Assembly: GCA_017999985.1 (NCBI GenBank)
Contig: JAGNKU010000007.1
Coordinates: 124,001 to 188,000 of the forward strand
Direction of reading: 5' to 3'
Source of the DNA: Phycisphaerae bacterium
GTDB taxonomy: Bacteria > Planctomycetota > Phycisphaerae > UBA1845 > Fen-1342
DNA length: 64,000 nucleotides
This document shows positions 57,501 to 64,000 of the stretch, piece by piece (position 1 is the stretch's first letter; each line of letters begins with the position of its first letter). A model generated the notes under the pieces. The model did not search any database and had not been told where the DNA came from. It saw only the letters and a program-made list of their open reading frames with translations. Both the position numbers and the translations under genes were made by a program.

Positions 57501-59559
57501 ATCGCTCTGCTGTCCGCCGGCCACGCAGGCCTCCTACGTGGTCAGTGTCGCCAAGCTCGGCAATTTCGCGCAGGGCGTCAGCCTCAGCGTGTCCGGCGTC
57601 CCCGCCGGCGCCACCGCGAGCTTCACGAACAACGGGCTGCTGCCGCCCTACAATTCGACGCTCACGATCGGAAATCTGGCGAGCGCTCCCCCCGGCAGCT
57701 ACACGCTGCAAATCACCGGCACGGGCGGCGGTGATCAGAAGAGCGTCAGCGTCACGCTGACGATCTCGAACACCGTCCCCGGCACCGTCACATTGTCGAC
57801 GCCGCCCAATGGAGCGGTCGATGTAGCGCGCCAGCCCACCCTGACCTGGCAGCCCGCCGCGCAGGCCGCCACGTACGACGTGCAGGTCGCGACGGACGTC
57901 AACTTCAACGCGGTCGTCTTCAGCACCACCACGTCGGCCACGACGGCGAACGTGACCGTGAACCTGGATTCCAACCAACTGTACTACTGGCGGGTCCGCG
58001 CCATGAACGGCTGCGGCAACGGCACGTACTGCACGCCCTTCTCGTTCACCACGCTCGGACAGCCGGATTACTTCACGGAACTCTTCGCTTCCGGCAGCGG
58101 CAGCGTCGACCTGGACTATTACACGCTGTTTCTGATCCCGGACGGCTCGGGCGATTTCTACCACGCCTGCATTGCCAGCGCGACGGCGCTGCCGACCAAT
58201 CCGGCCGGTGGCACGACCCTTACCCTGAGTGACGACGCCTCGGCCCTCGTCACGCCCCAGGCCGTGGTCAAGCTCTACGGCAACAGCTACTCGTCGTTCT
58301 ATGTGAACGCCAACGGCAATATCACCTTCGGGCAGGGCGACGGCACGTGGACGGAGAGCCTGACCGTCCACTTCACACTGCCGCGCATCTCGGCGCTGTT
58401 TGACGATCTCAACCCCGCCACCGGCGGGACCGTCAGTTGGCGCGCCCTCCCCGATCGCGTCGCGGTCACCTGGCTGAATGTCCCCGAGGTCAGCACCAGC
58501 AACGCGAATACGTTCCAGATCGAGATGTTCCTCAACGGCGAGATCCACATCACCTGGCTCGCGCTCGCGTGCAACGACGCCGTGGTCGGCCTCTCCCGCG
58601 GCACCGGCATGCCGTCCGACTACGTCGAGTCGGACCTCACCGCCTACGGGCCGTGCGAACCGCCCGGCGCCTGCTGCGTCGGTGAAACCTGCCTGATCGC
58701 CTACCAAACGGACTGCCTCGCGTCCGGCGGCACGTTCCTCGGCTCGGGCACGGATTGCGAGCCGAACCCATGCCTCACGTATGACACGTCCTGCCTGATC
58801 ATCAGCGAGGTCGTGCGGGGCACCGAGAGCGGCGGTTGCCCGCGCTGGGTGGAGATCACTAACACCGGCACCACGGAGTTCCCATTCTTCCAGGGCGGCC
58901 TCATCGTGCAGTCCGCCGGCAGCTCCGACGTGGTCGTCGATGTCGATCTCACCGGCGTCGTCATCCCCGCCGGCACATCGTTCGTGATCGTCTCGAACTC
59001 GAACGGCGTCTGCACCGGGGCCTTCCCCGCCGTGTACGGCCAGGCCGCCGACCTGTACACGAACTTCACGTTCGGCCTGGGCGACGAGCGCTTCATCCTG
59101 ACCGACACGGCCGACGGCTCTCACCTGATCGACATCTACGGCGAGTTCGGCGTGGACGGCACCGGCACGCCCTGGGAATACACCGACGGGTATGCTTACC
59201 GGCTGCCCCTGTACAACGCGGCCCAGGGTGGGACCTTCGTGCCCGGCGAGTGGTTCTTCGGTGGCGTCGGCAGTCTCAGCGGCGAAAACCCCACCGAACT
59301 GCTCCTGACGCTCACGACTCCCGGCACGCACGCGTTTGACGGCCCGTGCCACCCGATCCTGCCCGGTGACCTCAACTGCGACGGCGTGGTCGATTTCAAG
59401 GACATCAACCCGTTCATCCTCGCACTCACGAACCCGGCCACGTGGCATGCCATGTATCCGGGCTGCAACATCGCGAACGGCGACATCAGCGGCGACGGTC
59501 TGTTCAACTTCGGCGACATCAACCCGTTCGTCACGCTGCTCAGCGGCGGCGGCTTCTAG
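54595..59559 (+). CDS. Gingipain-like secreted peptidase with two C25 domains and a dockerin-like end
   Basis: A 1654-residue exported protein. ATG-54595 has AAGGAG seven bases upstream, and a signal peptide runs to about residue 29 (MLVMAAGVPAVGD). A propeptide-like region (about 30-245) precedes two peptidase C25 domains. The first is about 248-600, with His460 in YFGHATATGG and Cys494 in NFSCSSAGIH. The second is about 603-960, with His809 in YMGHSGSSGWW and Cys842 in GWSCNTAHFD. Each ends with EEFV...GDP, typical of the family. Then come an Ig-like part, an FN3-like domain (about 1062-1150), a nidogen-like region, a Cys-rich linker, a lamin-tail-like domain (about 1397-1578) and a two-repeat dockerin-like domain (about 1586-1654). 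Tandem complete C25 domains are unusual. Confidence 0.88.
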   Translation: MRSFGCRSMLGLVATMLVMAAGVPAVGDELSLNIGTDGALRATGGNAPTPQVIVRGYDTESLDVTVQFLGLDLATELTDLGEVIRVSCPDTPLAGADGAPALPVVRKLFGVRPGARIDVTVDEGPTLFVDLAALGLRGVVAPVQGYPSLAPVSGQGTRLDAERYAADAFEPATPVNISRVGIARGLELHLLEVRPVRYNPAQGALAVCPQIDIALRFDGGEDLSHLATPLPGVAQTLLNPPPVQRDQPDRAKILLIITAQDFAGSAPLTQFINAKTTQGYTVSTYTAVSGTTNVTIKAYIQSLWHTANTPDYVLIVGDAISSADVAESETIPVWRGGGSKFNYTDVPYVCLDAGDDWMPDVPLGRFPVATVGELQAIVDKVLYVESGAFADPDYLKRAAFIAGVDPYADAETLHNYIILTYMLPNSITSNRVYALSYGADTQDVADAFNEGIFLGSYFGHATATGGWGSPVFGYGDIDNLTNAQLYPFLVNFSCSSAGIHYVGSLGCNEKWMTVANKGAASAYGTTRELEPYAWSTWGNLYKFLFQALYSDGTRELGPLCHAADLLFVTYYGTSDPVSRDFVEEFVIHGDPSMAVPAPPEPPLGNYLIVAASNYVNSAPLNQLIAAREADGFVVTTYAVPAGTSRDSIKAYIQSLWGTGNAPNYILIVGDTSGATSTATTIPHWVGGGSKAATTDLPYACMNGSGDWYPDIAIGRFPCTSVAQLQAMVDKTLFVEGGSYPNPNYVRRVAFLANPDTYNTAEPTAEWVISTYLEPRDYEPVRIYAAQGGNTAAVTAAVNTGCLFVTYMGHSGSSGWWDPAFNQSNVNALTNVGRYGLVFGWSCNTAHFDYDECFGETWVRGASKGAAAYISASNYIYWGSVEAWLPSAILEKAFFGSFFAKDIWRVGPAWNEALYQFLDEYGQPATPGGLPTQNADIIRNFFEEFVLLGDPALHLPQGDGFGVTATPATQSLCCPPATQASYVVSVAKLGNFAQGVSLSVSGVPAGATASFTNNGLLPPYNSTLTIGNLASAPPGSYTLQITGTGGGDQKSVSVTLTISNTVPGTVTLSTPPNGAVDVARQPTLTWQPAAQAATYDVQVATDVNFNAVVFSTTTSATTANVTVNLDSNQLYYWRVRAMNGCGNGTYCTPFSFTTLGQPDYFTELFASGSGSVDLDYYTLFLIPDGSGDFYHACIASATALPTNPAGGTTLTLSDDASALVTPQAVVKLYGNSYSSFYVNANGNITFGQGDGTWTESLTVHFTLPRISALFDDLNPATGGTVSWRALPDRVAVTWLNVPEVSTSNANTFQIEMFLNGEIHITWLALACNDAVVGLSRGTGMPSDYVESDLTAYGPCEPPGACCVGETCLIAYQTDCLASGGTFLGSGTDCEPNPCLTYDTSCLIISEVVRGTESGGCPRWVEITNTGTTEFPFFQGGLIVQSAGSSDVVVDVDLTGVVIPAGTSFVIVSNSNGVCTGAFPAVYGQAADLYTNFTFGLGDERFILTDTADGSHLIDIYGEFGVDGTGTPWEYTDGYAYRLPLYNAAQGGTFVPGEWFFGGVGSLSGENPTELLLTLTTPGTHAFDGPCHPILPGDLNCDGVVDFKDINPFILALTNPATWHAMYPGCNIANGDISGDGLFNFGDINPFVTLLSGGGF

Positions 59560-59579
59560 TCCGCGTCCTGCACAGAGCC

Positions 59580-59628
59580 AGCCTCCGATCCCGACAACCA
59601 ACGCGCTCGGGACCGGAGGCTGTTCTTT
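59580..59628 (+). terminator. Intrinsic terminator after the gingipain-like gene
   Basis: A stem of AGCCTCCG-A-TCCCGA with TCGGGA-C-CGGAGGCT (59580-59594 and 59607-59621, one mismatch) is followed by TGTTCTTT (59621-59628). It starts about 20 bases after the stop codon and is the clearest terminator of the window. Confidence 0.75.
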
Positions 59629-59676
59629 GCGCCGCTCGCCGTTCACTCGTTATCCGAAGCCGGGTAGCATCCCCGC

Positions 59677-61359
59677 ATGCTGGCGAGCGACTCCGCTTCG
59701 ATGTCCGCCTGGCACGTGCGGTGCATGCTGTTGGTCGTACTGCTCGGCGCCGGCCTGCTGCGCCTGGCCGCCCTCGATGAGGTCCCACCCGGCCTGCACC
59801 AGGACGAGGCCGTCAACGCGTGGAACGCATACTGCCTGCTGCACACGGGGCGTGACCAGGCCGGCGTCTCCTGGCCGATCTTCTACACCCGCGCCCTCGG
59901 CGAGAATCGCAGCACGCTCTTCATGTACACGCTGCTGCCGTTCCAGGCTCTCGCCGGCATGAACACCTGGACCATGCGTCTGCCCGCGGCCCTCGCCGGC
60001 CTGCTCACGGTCGGGCTGCTCTACCACGTCGGCCGCCGCCTGTTCGGGCCCGCCACCGGGCTGGCCGCGGCCGCCCTGCTGGCCATCAACCCCACGCACA
60101 TCCAACTGACGCGCTGGGGACACGAGGCGGCCCTGAATCCGCTCCTCACCCTCGCGCCGCTGGCGGCGCTGCTGTGGGCGGGCCTGCCCGGCAGCGACCG
60201 CGACGCCACACCCCGCCCCCGCCGCGCCGCACTCGCCGGCCTGCTCACCGGCCTGTGTTGTTACGGCTACCCGGCCGTTCGGCTGTTCCTGCCCGCGTTT
60301 CTCGCGGCCAGTATGGCCGTGACCTGGCGCTCCTGGTACGCCTTGCTGACCGCACGCGGCGGACGACGAACACTGGTCGCGTATGTGCTCACACTGGCCG
60401 CCACCGCGGGTCCGCTGGCGACCATGCACGTTCTGCACCCGGAGGCGATCGGCAAGCGGGGGCAGACTACGTGGATCTGGTCACCCGACGATCCGCCTGC
60501 CACGCGCGTCGCCAAGGTGCTCGCGCGCCACGCCAGTCACTTCGCGCCCGACTTCCTCTTCGCGGCCGGCGACGCCGATGAGACCGCGTGGACCGTACCC
60601 TTCGGATTCCTGCCCTGGTACTACGCGCCGCTTTTGGCGCTGGGCGTCGGAGTGTGTGTGGCGCGCTGGCGCCGCTCGCCCGCGGTGCGCCTGCTGCTGG
60701 TCGGAGTCGTGCTCTTTCCCGTCGGCGACGCGCTGAACTGGCACATCAGCCTGCACGCTCTGCGCAGCACCGCCGGTCTCTGGCCGCTCGTCCTGCTGGC
60801 CGCCCTCGGGCTCACCGCCACGCTCGGTGCACTCGCGCGGCGCCGCCTGCGCGCTTCCCTGGCCGTGGCCGTCATCGGTCTGCTGGCCATCATCGTCCCC
60901 CAGACCGTCGCGGTGCTGCAGGCGTATTTTCAAGCCCGGGCCCGGCAACTGCCCGTCTACTACGGCACGCACACCGATCTCGTCTCCGCCTGCGCCTGGC
61001 TGCGCCCGCGGCTGTCGGACGTCGACGCCGTGATCTGCTTTGCCGCCGGCCCCAACCCCGGCTACACACCTTACATCGTCATGCTCGTCGCGCTCGGCCA
61101 TGACCCGCACGCCTGGCACACCGAGCCGCGCGAGGTCGATACGACCGGTGCATGGGACCACTATCGTCGCTACGGGCGCTTCTACTTCGTCGACGGCGCG
61201 GCGCGCGCCGCCGTGCTCGCGGAGCTGCGCGCCAACGACCGCCCCGACCGCGTCGTCATCTTCGCCCGTCCCGACCAGGACGCGTACGGCCCGCCGGCCG
61301 CCAGCATCCGCACGCCCACCGGCGAACCCGCCGTACTGATCTACGACTGCCGGCTTTGA
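59677..61359 (+). CDS. GT39/ArnT-like membrane glycosyltransferase
   Basis: A 560-residue polytopic GT-C protein. An acidic motif in the first luminal loop, PPGLHQDEAVNAW (about residues 37-49), carries the Asp-Glu expected of lipid-linked sugar transferases. About ten hydrophobic helices follow (LPAALAGLLTVGLLYHVG, AAAALLAINPTHIQLTRWG, and others). A soluble C-terminal domain of about 130 residues (YYGTHTDLVSACAWLRPRL) ends the protein. The family moves sugars from polyprenyl phosphates to lipids or proteins. In-frame ATGs at 59677 and 59701 both precede the first helix. It follows a terminator, so it starts a new unit with the next gene. Confidence 0.82.
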   Translation: MLASDSASMSAWHVRCMLLVVLLGAGLLRLAALDEVPPGLHQDEAVNAWNAYCLLHTGRDQAGVSWPIFYTRALGENRSTLFMYTLLPFQALAGMNTWTMRLPAALAGLLTVGLLYHVGRRLFGPATGLAAAALLAINPTHIQLTRWGHEAALNPLLTLAPLAALLWAGLPGSDRDATPRPRRAALAGLLTGLCCYGYPAVRLFLPAFLAASMAVTWRSWYALLTARGGRRTLVAYVLTLAATAGPLATMHVLHPEAIGKRGQTTWIWSPDDPPATRVAKVLARHASHFAPDFLFAAGDADETAWTVPFGFLPWYYAPLLALGVGVCVARWRRSPAVRLLLVGVVLFPVGDALNWHISLHALRSTAGLWPLVLLAALGLTATLGALARRRLRASLAVAVIGLLAIIVPQTVAVLQAYFQARARQLPVYYGTHTDLVSACAWLRPRLSDVDAVICFAAGPNPGYTPYIVMLVALGHDPHAWHTEPREVDTTGAWDHYRRYGRFYFVDGAARAAVLAELRANDRPDRVVIFARPDQDAYGPPAASIRTPTGEPAVLIYDCRL

Positions 61360-61399
61360 CCGGCCGCGCAGCGTTGCAACCCCGCTCCGCCCGGGTAGC

Positions 61400-63337
61400 A
61401 TGCTCACCATGCCCGACACGACGGCTGAAAAACCGGCCAGCGACGTTCCGCCGGCCGCGGCACCCGCGGCGGAGGCGGCCGTACCCCGGCCCAGCCACAC
61501 GCCGGTGATCAGCGACGTCTGGTCGTGGACGGCCCGCAAGTACCGCATCCGCGCCGTGGCCTCCCTGGCCTTTAATTTCCTGCTCTTCTGCGGCCTGTGC
61601 ATTTTCACGTACTGGCTGCACGACGGCGTGCTGTTCAATTTCCACCCGGAGACGTACTTGGGCCCGCTGCGCTTCTGGGGCTCCCAGACGCAGAACCTCT
61701 ACGACTTCATCCTGTTCCCCATCAGCGTCGATCAGACGCCCATTCACGGCGTGGTGATCGGCTTGCTCATGGCCGCGATGGTGGCTGTCCCGATCTCTGT
61801 CTCGATCCTGTATCGCTTCAGTTGCGCGCTGCCGTTCATCCTGGCGGTACTGCTGTTGGGGCACCTGCCCTGGATGGCGATCACGCTGCTCGGCAGTTGC
61901 GTGCTGGCCTCGGTGCGGCCGTTCCGGATGTCGTTCCGCTTCGGTTCCGCGCTGGTGGCCATGCTCCCCGTACTGCTGTACCTGTTCCTCGCCACGCGCG
62001 GCCCGGGCGATACCGTCAGTGCGAGCCTCTCGCCGGAGCGCAAGCTGCTGCTGGCCGCGCCCTGGCTGCTCGCGATCCTCGCCGCGTGCATGATGATGGC
62101 CGCCATCATCTTCGCCGCGCGCCTCGTCAACTACCGTCCCGGCGCCGTTGCGCCCGTCATCGCAGTCATGTTCGCCACGCCCGCGATCCTCTTCCATGCC
62201 TATGTCGGCGTCGACGAGCTGCACTACCGCGTGCTCGAATCCAAGTACGGCCCGCGCTCTGAGCGCTTCGAGCCCGTGCGCGACGCGACCGACACCATCC
62301 TCACGCTGCTGCACCACTGGACCACGCCCGGCCTGGAGCGCGAGCCGCGCCGCAGCGCCCTGCTCGCGATCTGGAGTGCCGACCCCCAGGAGCAGACGGC
62401 CCTGAAACGCCGTGTCCTGCGCCGCCTGCTCCTCGACCTGATGGACGACCGCCGCGAGGCCTACGACGCCTGCAAGGACTTCATCGCCGACCACCCCACC
62501 AGTCGCTACGTGCCTTGCGCGCTGTTCATCCAGGCCCGCGCGCTTGACACGCGCCTCGACGAGCGCACCCTCATCGGCGAAACCGCGCAGCGCGAACTGT
62601 ACACCGACTTCCCGCACCTCGAGTCCGAGCCCGTCTGGACCAACCTGCTCACCCAGTACCCGGACTCAGTGCTGGCCGTCGCCGCCCGCAACCGCGTCGC
62701 GCAGCTCCGCACGCGCAAGGGCGACGTGGACGGGGCGCTCGCCGTCCTCGCGCCACCGCCCGCCGCGGCCACCGAGCCGGAGCCCACCACCGACGTGCGC
62801 GCGCGACCCCGGCCGCTGCTCCACACCACGCCGCCCGAGACCAGCCTCGATTTCGATCCGGACCAGGATCACTTCGAGGCCCGGCGCCTCCGCGAACTGC
62901 TCCTGGCCAACCGGGACGACCCCCGCTACGGCGTCGCGCCGCTCCGGGCCCTGTCCGCGCTCGATCCCCACCGCGCCGGCTATCGCGGCCAGTTGCAGTA
63001 CGTCGCAGCGCAATACCCCGACAGCCTGCTGTACGACAACCTCGTCGTCCGCTGGGCCAGCGCCGCGCCCAAACGCGAAACGCGCGCTGCCGGCCTGCTC
63101 GCCTGTATCCAGCGCTTTCCGACCGGCGATGCGCTGCCGCAGGCGATGTTCGAGCTGGCCGACCTTGAACTCCAGGGCTTCGGCGGCGATGAGGCCCGCC
63201 GCGCCGCCGGCATCGCCCGCATGCGCGAAGTCGCGACGCGCTTCGAGGACACCTGCTGGGCCACCCGCGCGCGCGAACGCCTCCGCATCCTTGAACCCCG
63301 GTCCGAAACCAGCAGCCGGCCCACGGAGCCGCCATGA
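61400..63337 (+). CDS. Membrane protein with TPR-like tail, unknown function
   Basis: A 645-residue protein. A Pro/Ala-rich N-terminus of about 50 residues precedes a hydrophobic region with about six helices between 55 and 280 (FNFLLFCGLCIFTYWL, HGVVIGLLMAAMVAVPISVSILYRF, SALVAMLPVLLYLFLAT, LLLAAPWLLAILAACMMMAAIIFAA). The C-terminal ~370 residues look like helical repeats (DDRREAYDACKDFIADHPTSRYVPCALF, QRFPTGDALPQAMFELADLELQGF) of BamD/YfiO-like type, which often mark peptidoglycan or envelope assembly factors. I do not recognise a family. It overlaps ubiX by four bases (ATGA). ATG-61400 or ATG-61409 may be the start. Confidence 0.72.
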   Translation: MLTMPDTTAEKPASDVPPAAAPAAEAAVPRPSHTPVISDVWSWTARKYRIRAVASLAFNFLLFCGLCIFTYWLHDGVLFNFHPETYLGPLRFWGSQTQNLYDFILFPISVDQTPIHGVVIGLLMAAMVAVPISVSILYRFSCALPFILAVLLLGHLPWMAITLLGSCVLASVRPFRMSFRFGSALVAMLPVLLYLFLATRGPGDTVSASLSPERKLLLAAPWLLAILAACMMMAAIIFAARLVNYRPGAVAPVIAVMFATPAILFHAYVGVDELHYRVLESKYGPRSERFEPVRDATDTILTLLHHWTTPGLEREPRRSALLAIWSADPQEQTALKRRVLRRLLLDLMDDRREAYDACKDFIADHPTSRYVPCALFIQARALDTRLDERTLIGETAQRELYTDFPHLESEPVWTNLLTQYPDSVLAVAARNRVAQLRTRKGDVDGALAVLAPPPAAATEPEPTTDVRARPRPLLHTTPPETSLDFDPDQDHFEARRLRELLLANRDDPRYGVAPLRALSALDPHRAGYRGQLQYVAAQYPDSLLYDNLVVRWASAAPKRETRAAGLLACIQRFPTGDALPQAMFELADLELQGFGGDEARRAAGIARMREVATRFEDTCWATRARERLRILEPRSETSSRPTEPP

Positions 63338-63948
63338 AACCCATCGTGATGGCCATCACCGGCGCCAGCGGCGCCGTCTACGCGCGCCGGCTGGCCCAGG
63401 CGCTCGTCGCCGCCGACGCCCACGTGCACCTCGTCGTCTCGCCGCACGGCCAGCGCGTCCTGGCCGACGAGCTCGACCTGCGGACGCCCGACCCCGCGGC
63501 CCTTCTGGGCGCGCCCACGCCGGCCGTCACGCTGCATCCCTACCGCGACATCGGCGCGGTCATCGCCAGCGGCTCGTTTCCCACCGCCGGCATGGTCATC
63601 TGCCCGTGCAGCAGCAACACGCTGGCCGCGGTGGCGACCGGCCTCGCGGACAACCTGATCACCCGCGCCGCACTGGTTACGCTCAAGGAGGCCCGCCGAC
63701 TCGTCGTCGTCCCGCGCGAAATGCCGCTCGGCCAAATCGAACTCGCCAACATGCTCCGCCTCAGCCAGGCCGGCGGGGTCGTCTGCCCGGCGTGCCCCGG
63801 TTTCTACCTGCGGCCCACGTCCATCGCCGCGCTCGTGGACTTCGTCGTCGGCCGCGTGCTCGATCTGCTCGGCCTGCCGCACGCCTTGGACACGCGTTGG
63901 GACCCGTCGCCGGCCCGCCACCGCGCCCAGCCCGCCCCGCCGGAGTGA
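63334..63948 (+). CDS. ubiX: Flavin prenyltransferase UbiX
   Basis: Makes prenylated FMN, the cofactor used by UbiD-type decarboxylases in quinone synthesis and related steps. Signatures are ITGASGAVYARRLAQALV at the N-terminus and the active-site block CPCSSNTLAAVATGLADNLITRAA, with Ser and Glu/Asn typical of the family. LVVVPREMPLGQIELANM and the GxxV-CPACPGFY end match. The 204 residues are slightly longer than usual because of an Ala/Pro/Arg-rich tail. The ATG overlaps the stop of the upstream gene. A probable ubiA gene begins right after it, as in ubiquinone and futalosine menaquinone operons. Confidence 0.94.
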   Translation: MKPIVMAITGASGAVYARRLAQALVAADAHVHLVVSPHGQRVLADELDLRTPDPAALLGAPTPAVTLHPYRDIGAVIASGSFPTAGMVICPCSSNTLAAVATGLADNLITRAALVTLKEARRLVVVPREMPLGQIELANMLRLSQAGGVVCPACPGFYLRPTSIAALVDFVVGRVLDLLGLPHALDTRWDPSPARHRAQPAPPE

Positions 63949-63951
63949 GGC

Positions 63952-64000
63952 ATGCCGACGCTGCCCGCCAGCCTGCAGACGTGGGCGGAGATGATCAAGC
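63952..64000 (+). CDS. ubiA: Probable UbiA-type prenyltransferase (start only)
   Basis: Only 16 codons are in the window: MPTLPASLQTWAEMIK. The end AEMIK resembles the ...EMIKFSHS start of UbiA-family membrane prenyltransferases, and the gene follows ubiX by three bases, a common pairing. The product could be MqnP of the futalosine menaquinone pathway or 4-hydroxybenzoate prenyltransferase. This rests on position and a few residues only. Confidence 0.55.
   Translation, partial: MPTLPASLQTWAEMIK

Noticed and set aside
54592-59646. Minus-strand open frame of 1684 codons antisense to the gingipain-like gene
   Set aside because: It is the mirror of a gene with clear domains; its sequence is Arg/Gly/Val-rich without motifs, as expected from GC-rich third positions.
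1-64000. tRNA or rRNA genes
   Set aside because: No cloverleaf with a TTC loop and CCA-type end, and no rRNA segments, were recognised by eye; a covariance search could still find one.

Overview
This is a high-GC (roughly two-thirds G+C), gene-dense bacterial chromosome segment. It most likely comes from a Planctomycetota member, possibly Phycisphaerae-like. The grounds are: a very large secreted peptidase ending in a two-repeat dockerin-like domain (GDLNCDGVVDFKDIN...GDISGDGLFNFGDIN); small membrane proteins with paired CPECG zinc ribbons; oversized pseudopilins; and a murC-murB-ddl-ftsQ fragment not followed by ftsA/ftsZ. Lineage is inferred from gene style only; no rRNA or tRNA gene was seen.

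Layout. 1-1667 (minus): the N-terminal part of a formimidoyltransferase gene (cut by the window edge) and tsaB. 1922-16562 (minus): a type II secretion / type IV pilus-like operon transcribed gspE, gspF, then six pseudopilin genes and a giant GspK-like gene. It is driven by a promoter with a perfect TATAAT and is studded with short tandem octamer repeats that form the leader peptides of four pseudopilins. 16899-20764 (plus): a lipoprotein, a TPR/YfgM-like membrane protein, an RluD-type pseudouridine synthase and a PBP4-type D-Ala-D-Ala carboxypeptidase. 20761-24662 (minus): a DUF2961/GH172-like enzyme and an O-antigen ligase-like membrane protein. 24809-29007 (plus): murC, murB, ddl, ftsQ-like, overlapping or tightly spaced, followed by two multi-pass membrane proteins of unknown role (29043-30677).

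30698-33858 (plus): thrS, with a promoter and a structured leader, and infC, which appears to start at a non-canonical AUC codon. 33976-38873 (plus): a beta-hydroxyacid dehydrogenase, larC, a membrane-anchored coiled-coil/HTH-like protein, and a secreted beta-propeller plus polysaccharide-deacetylase protein. 38913-40495 (minus): nth and a lipoprotein. 40595-42225 (plus): a GT4 glycosyltransferase and a zinc-ribbon membrane protein. 42336-44977 (minus): a zinc-ribbon protein, der, and an isochorismatase-fold protein lacking the catalytic cysteine. 45787-49812 (plus): a GlmM-type phosphohexomutase and an alpha-glucan phosphorylase. 49894-53893 (minus): two neighbouring GH127-type beta-L-arabinofuranosidase-like secreted enzymes. 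54595-59559 (plus): a 1654-residue gingipain-like protein with two complete C25 peptidase domains, lamin-tail-like and dockerin-like modules, followed by a clear terminator. 59677-64000 (plus): a GT39-like membrane glycosyltransferase, a membrane/TPR-like protein, ubiX, and the first codons of a probable ubiA.

Together the window mixes core functions (peptidoglycan precursor synthesis, translation, tRNA modification, DNA repair, glycogen use) with an export and polysaccharide-degradation layer. The most unusual feature is a 32-bp element made of four 8-bp units. It occurs four times exactly where pseudopilin leader peptides are encoded, once in inverted orientation beside a pseudopilin stop codon, and as a sequence-different four-octamer array at one pseudopilin N-terminus.
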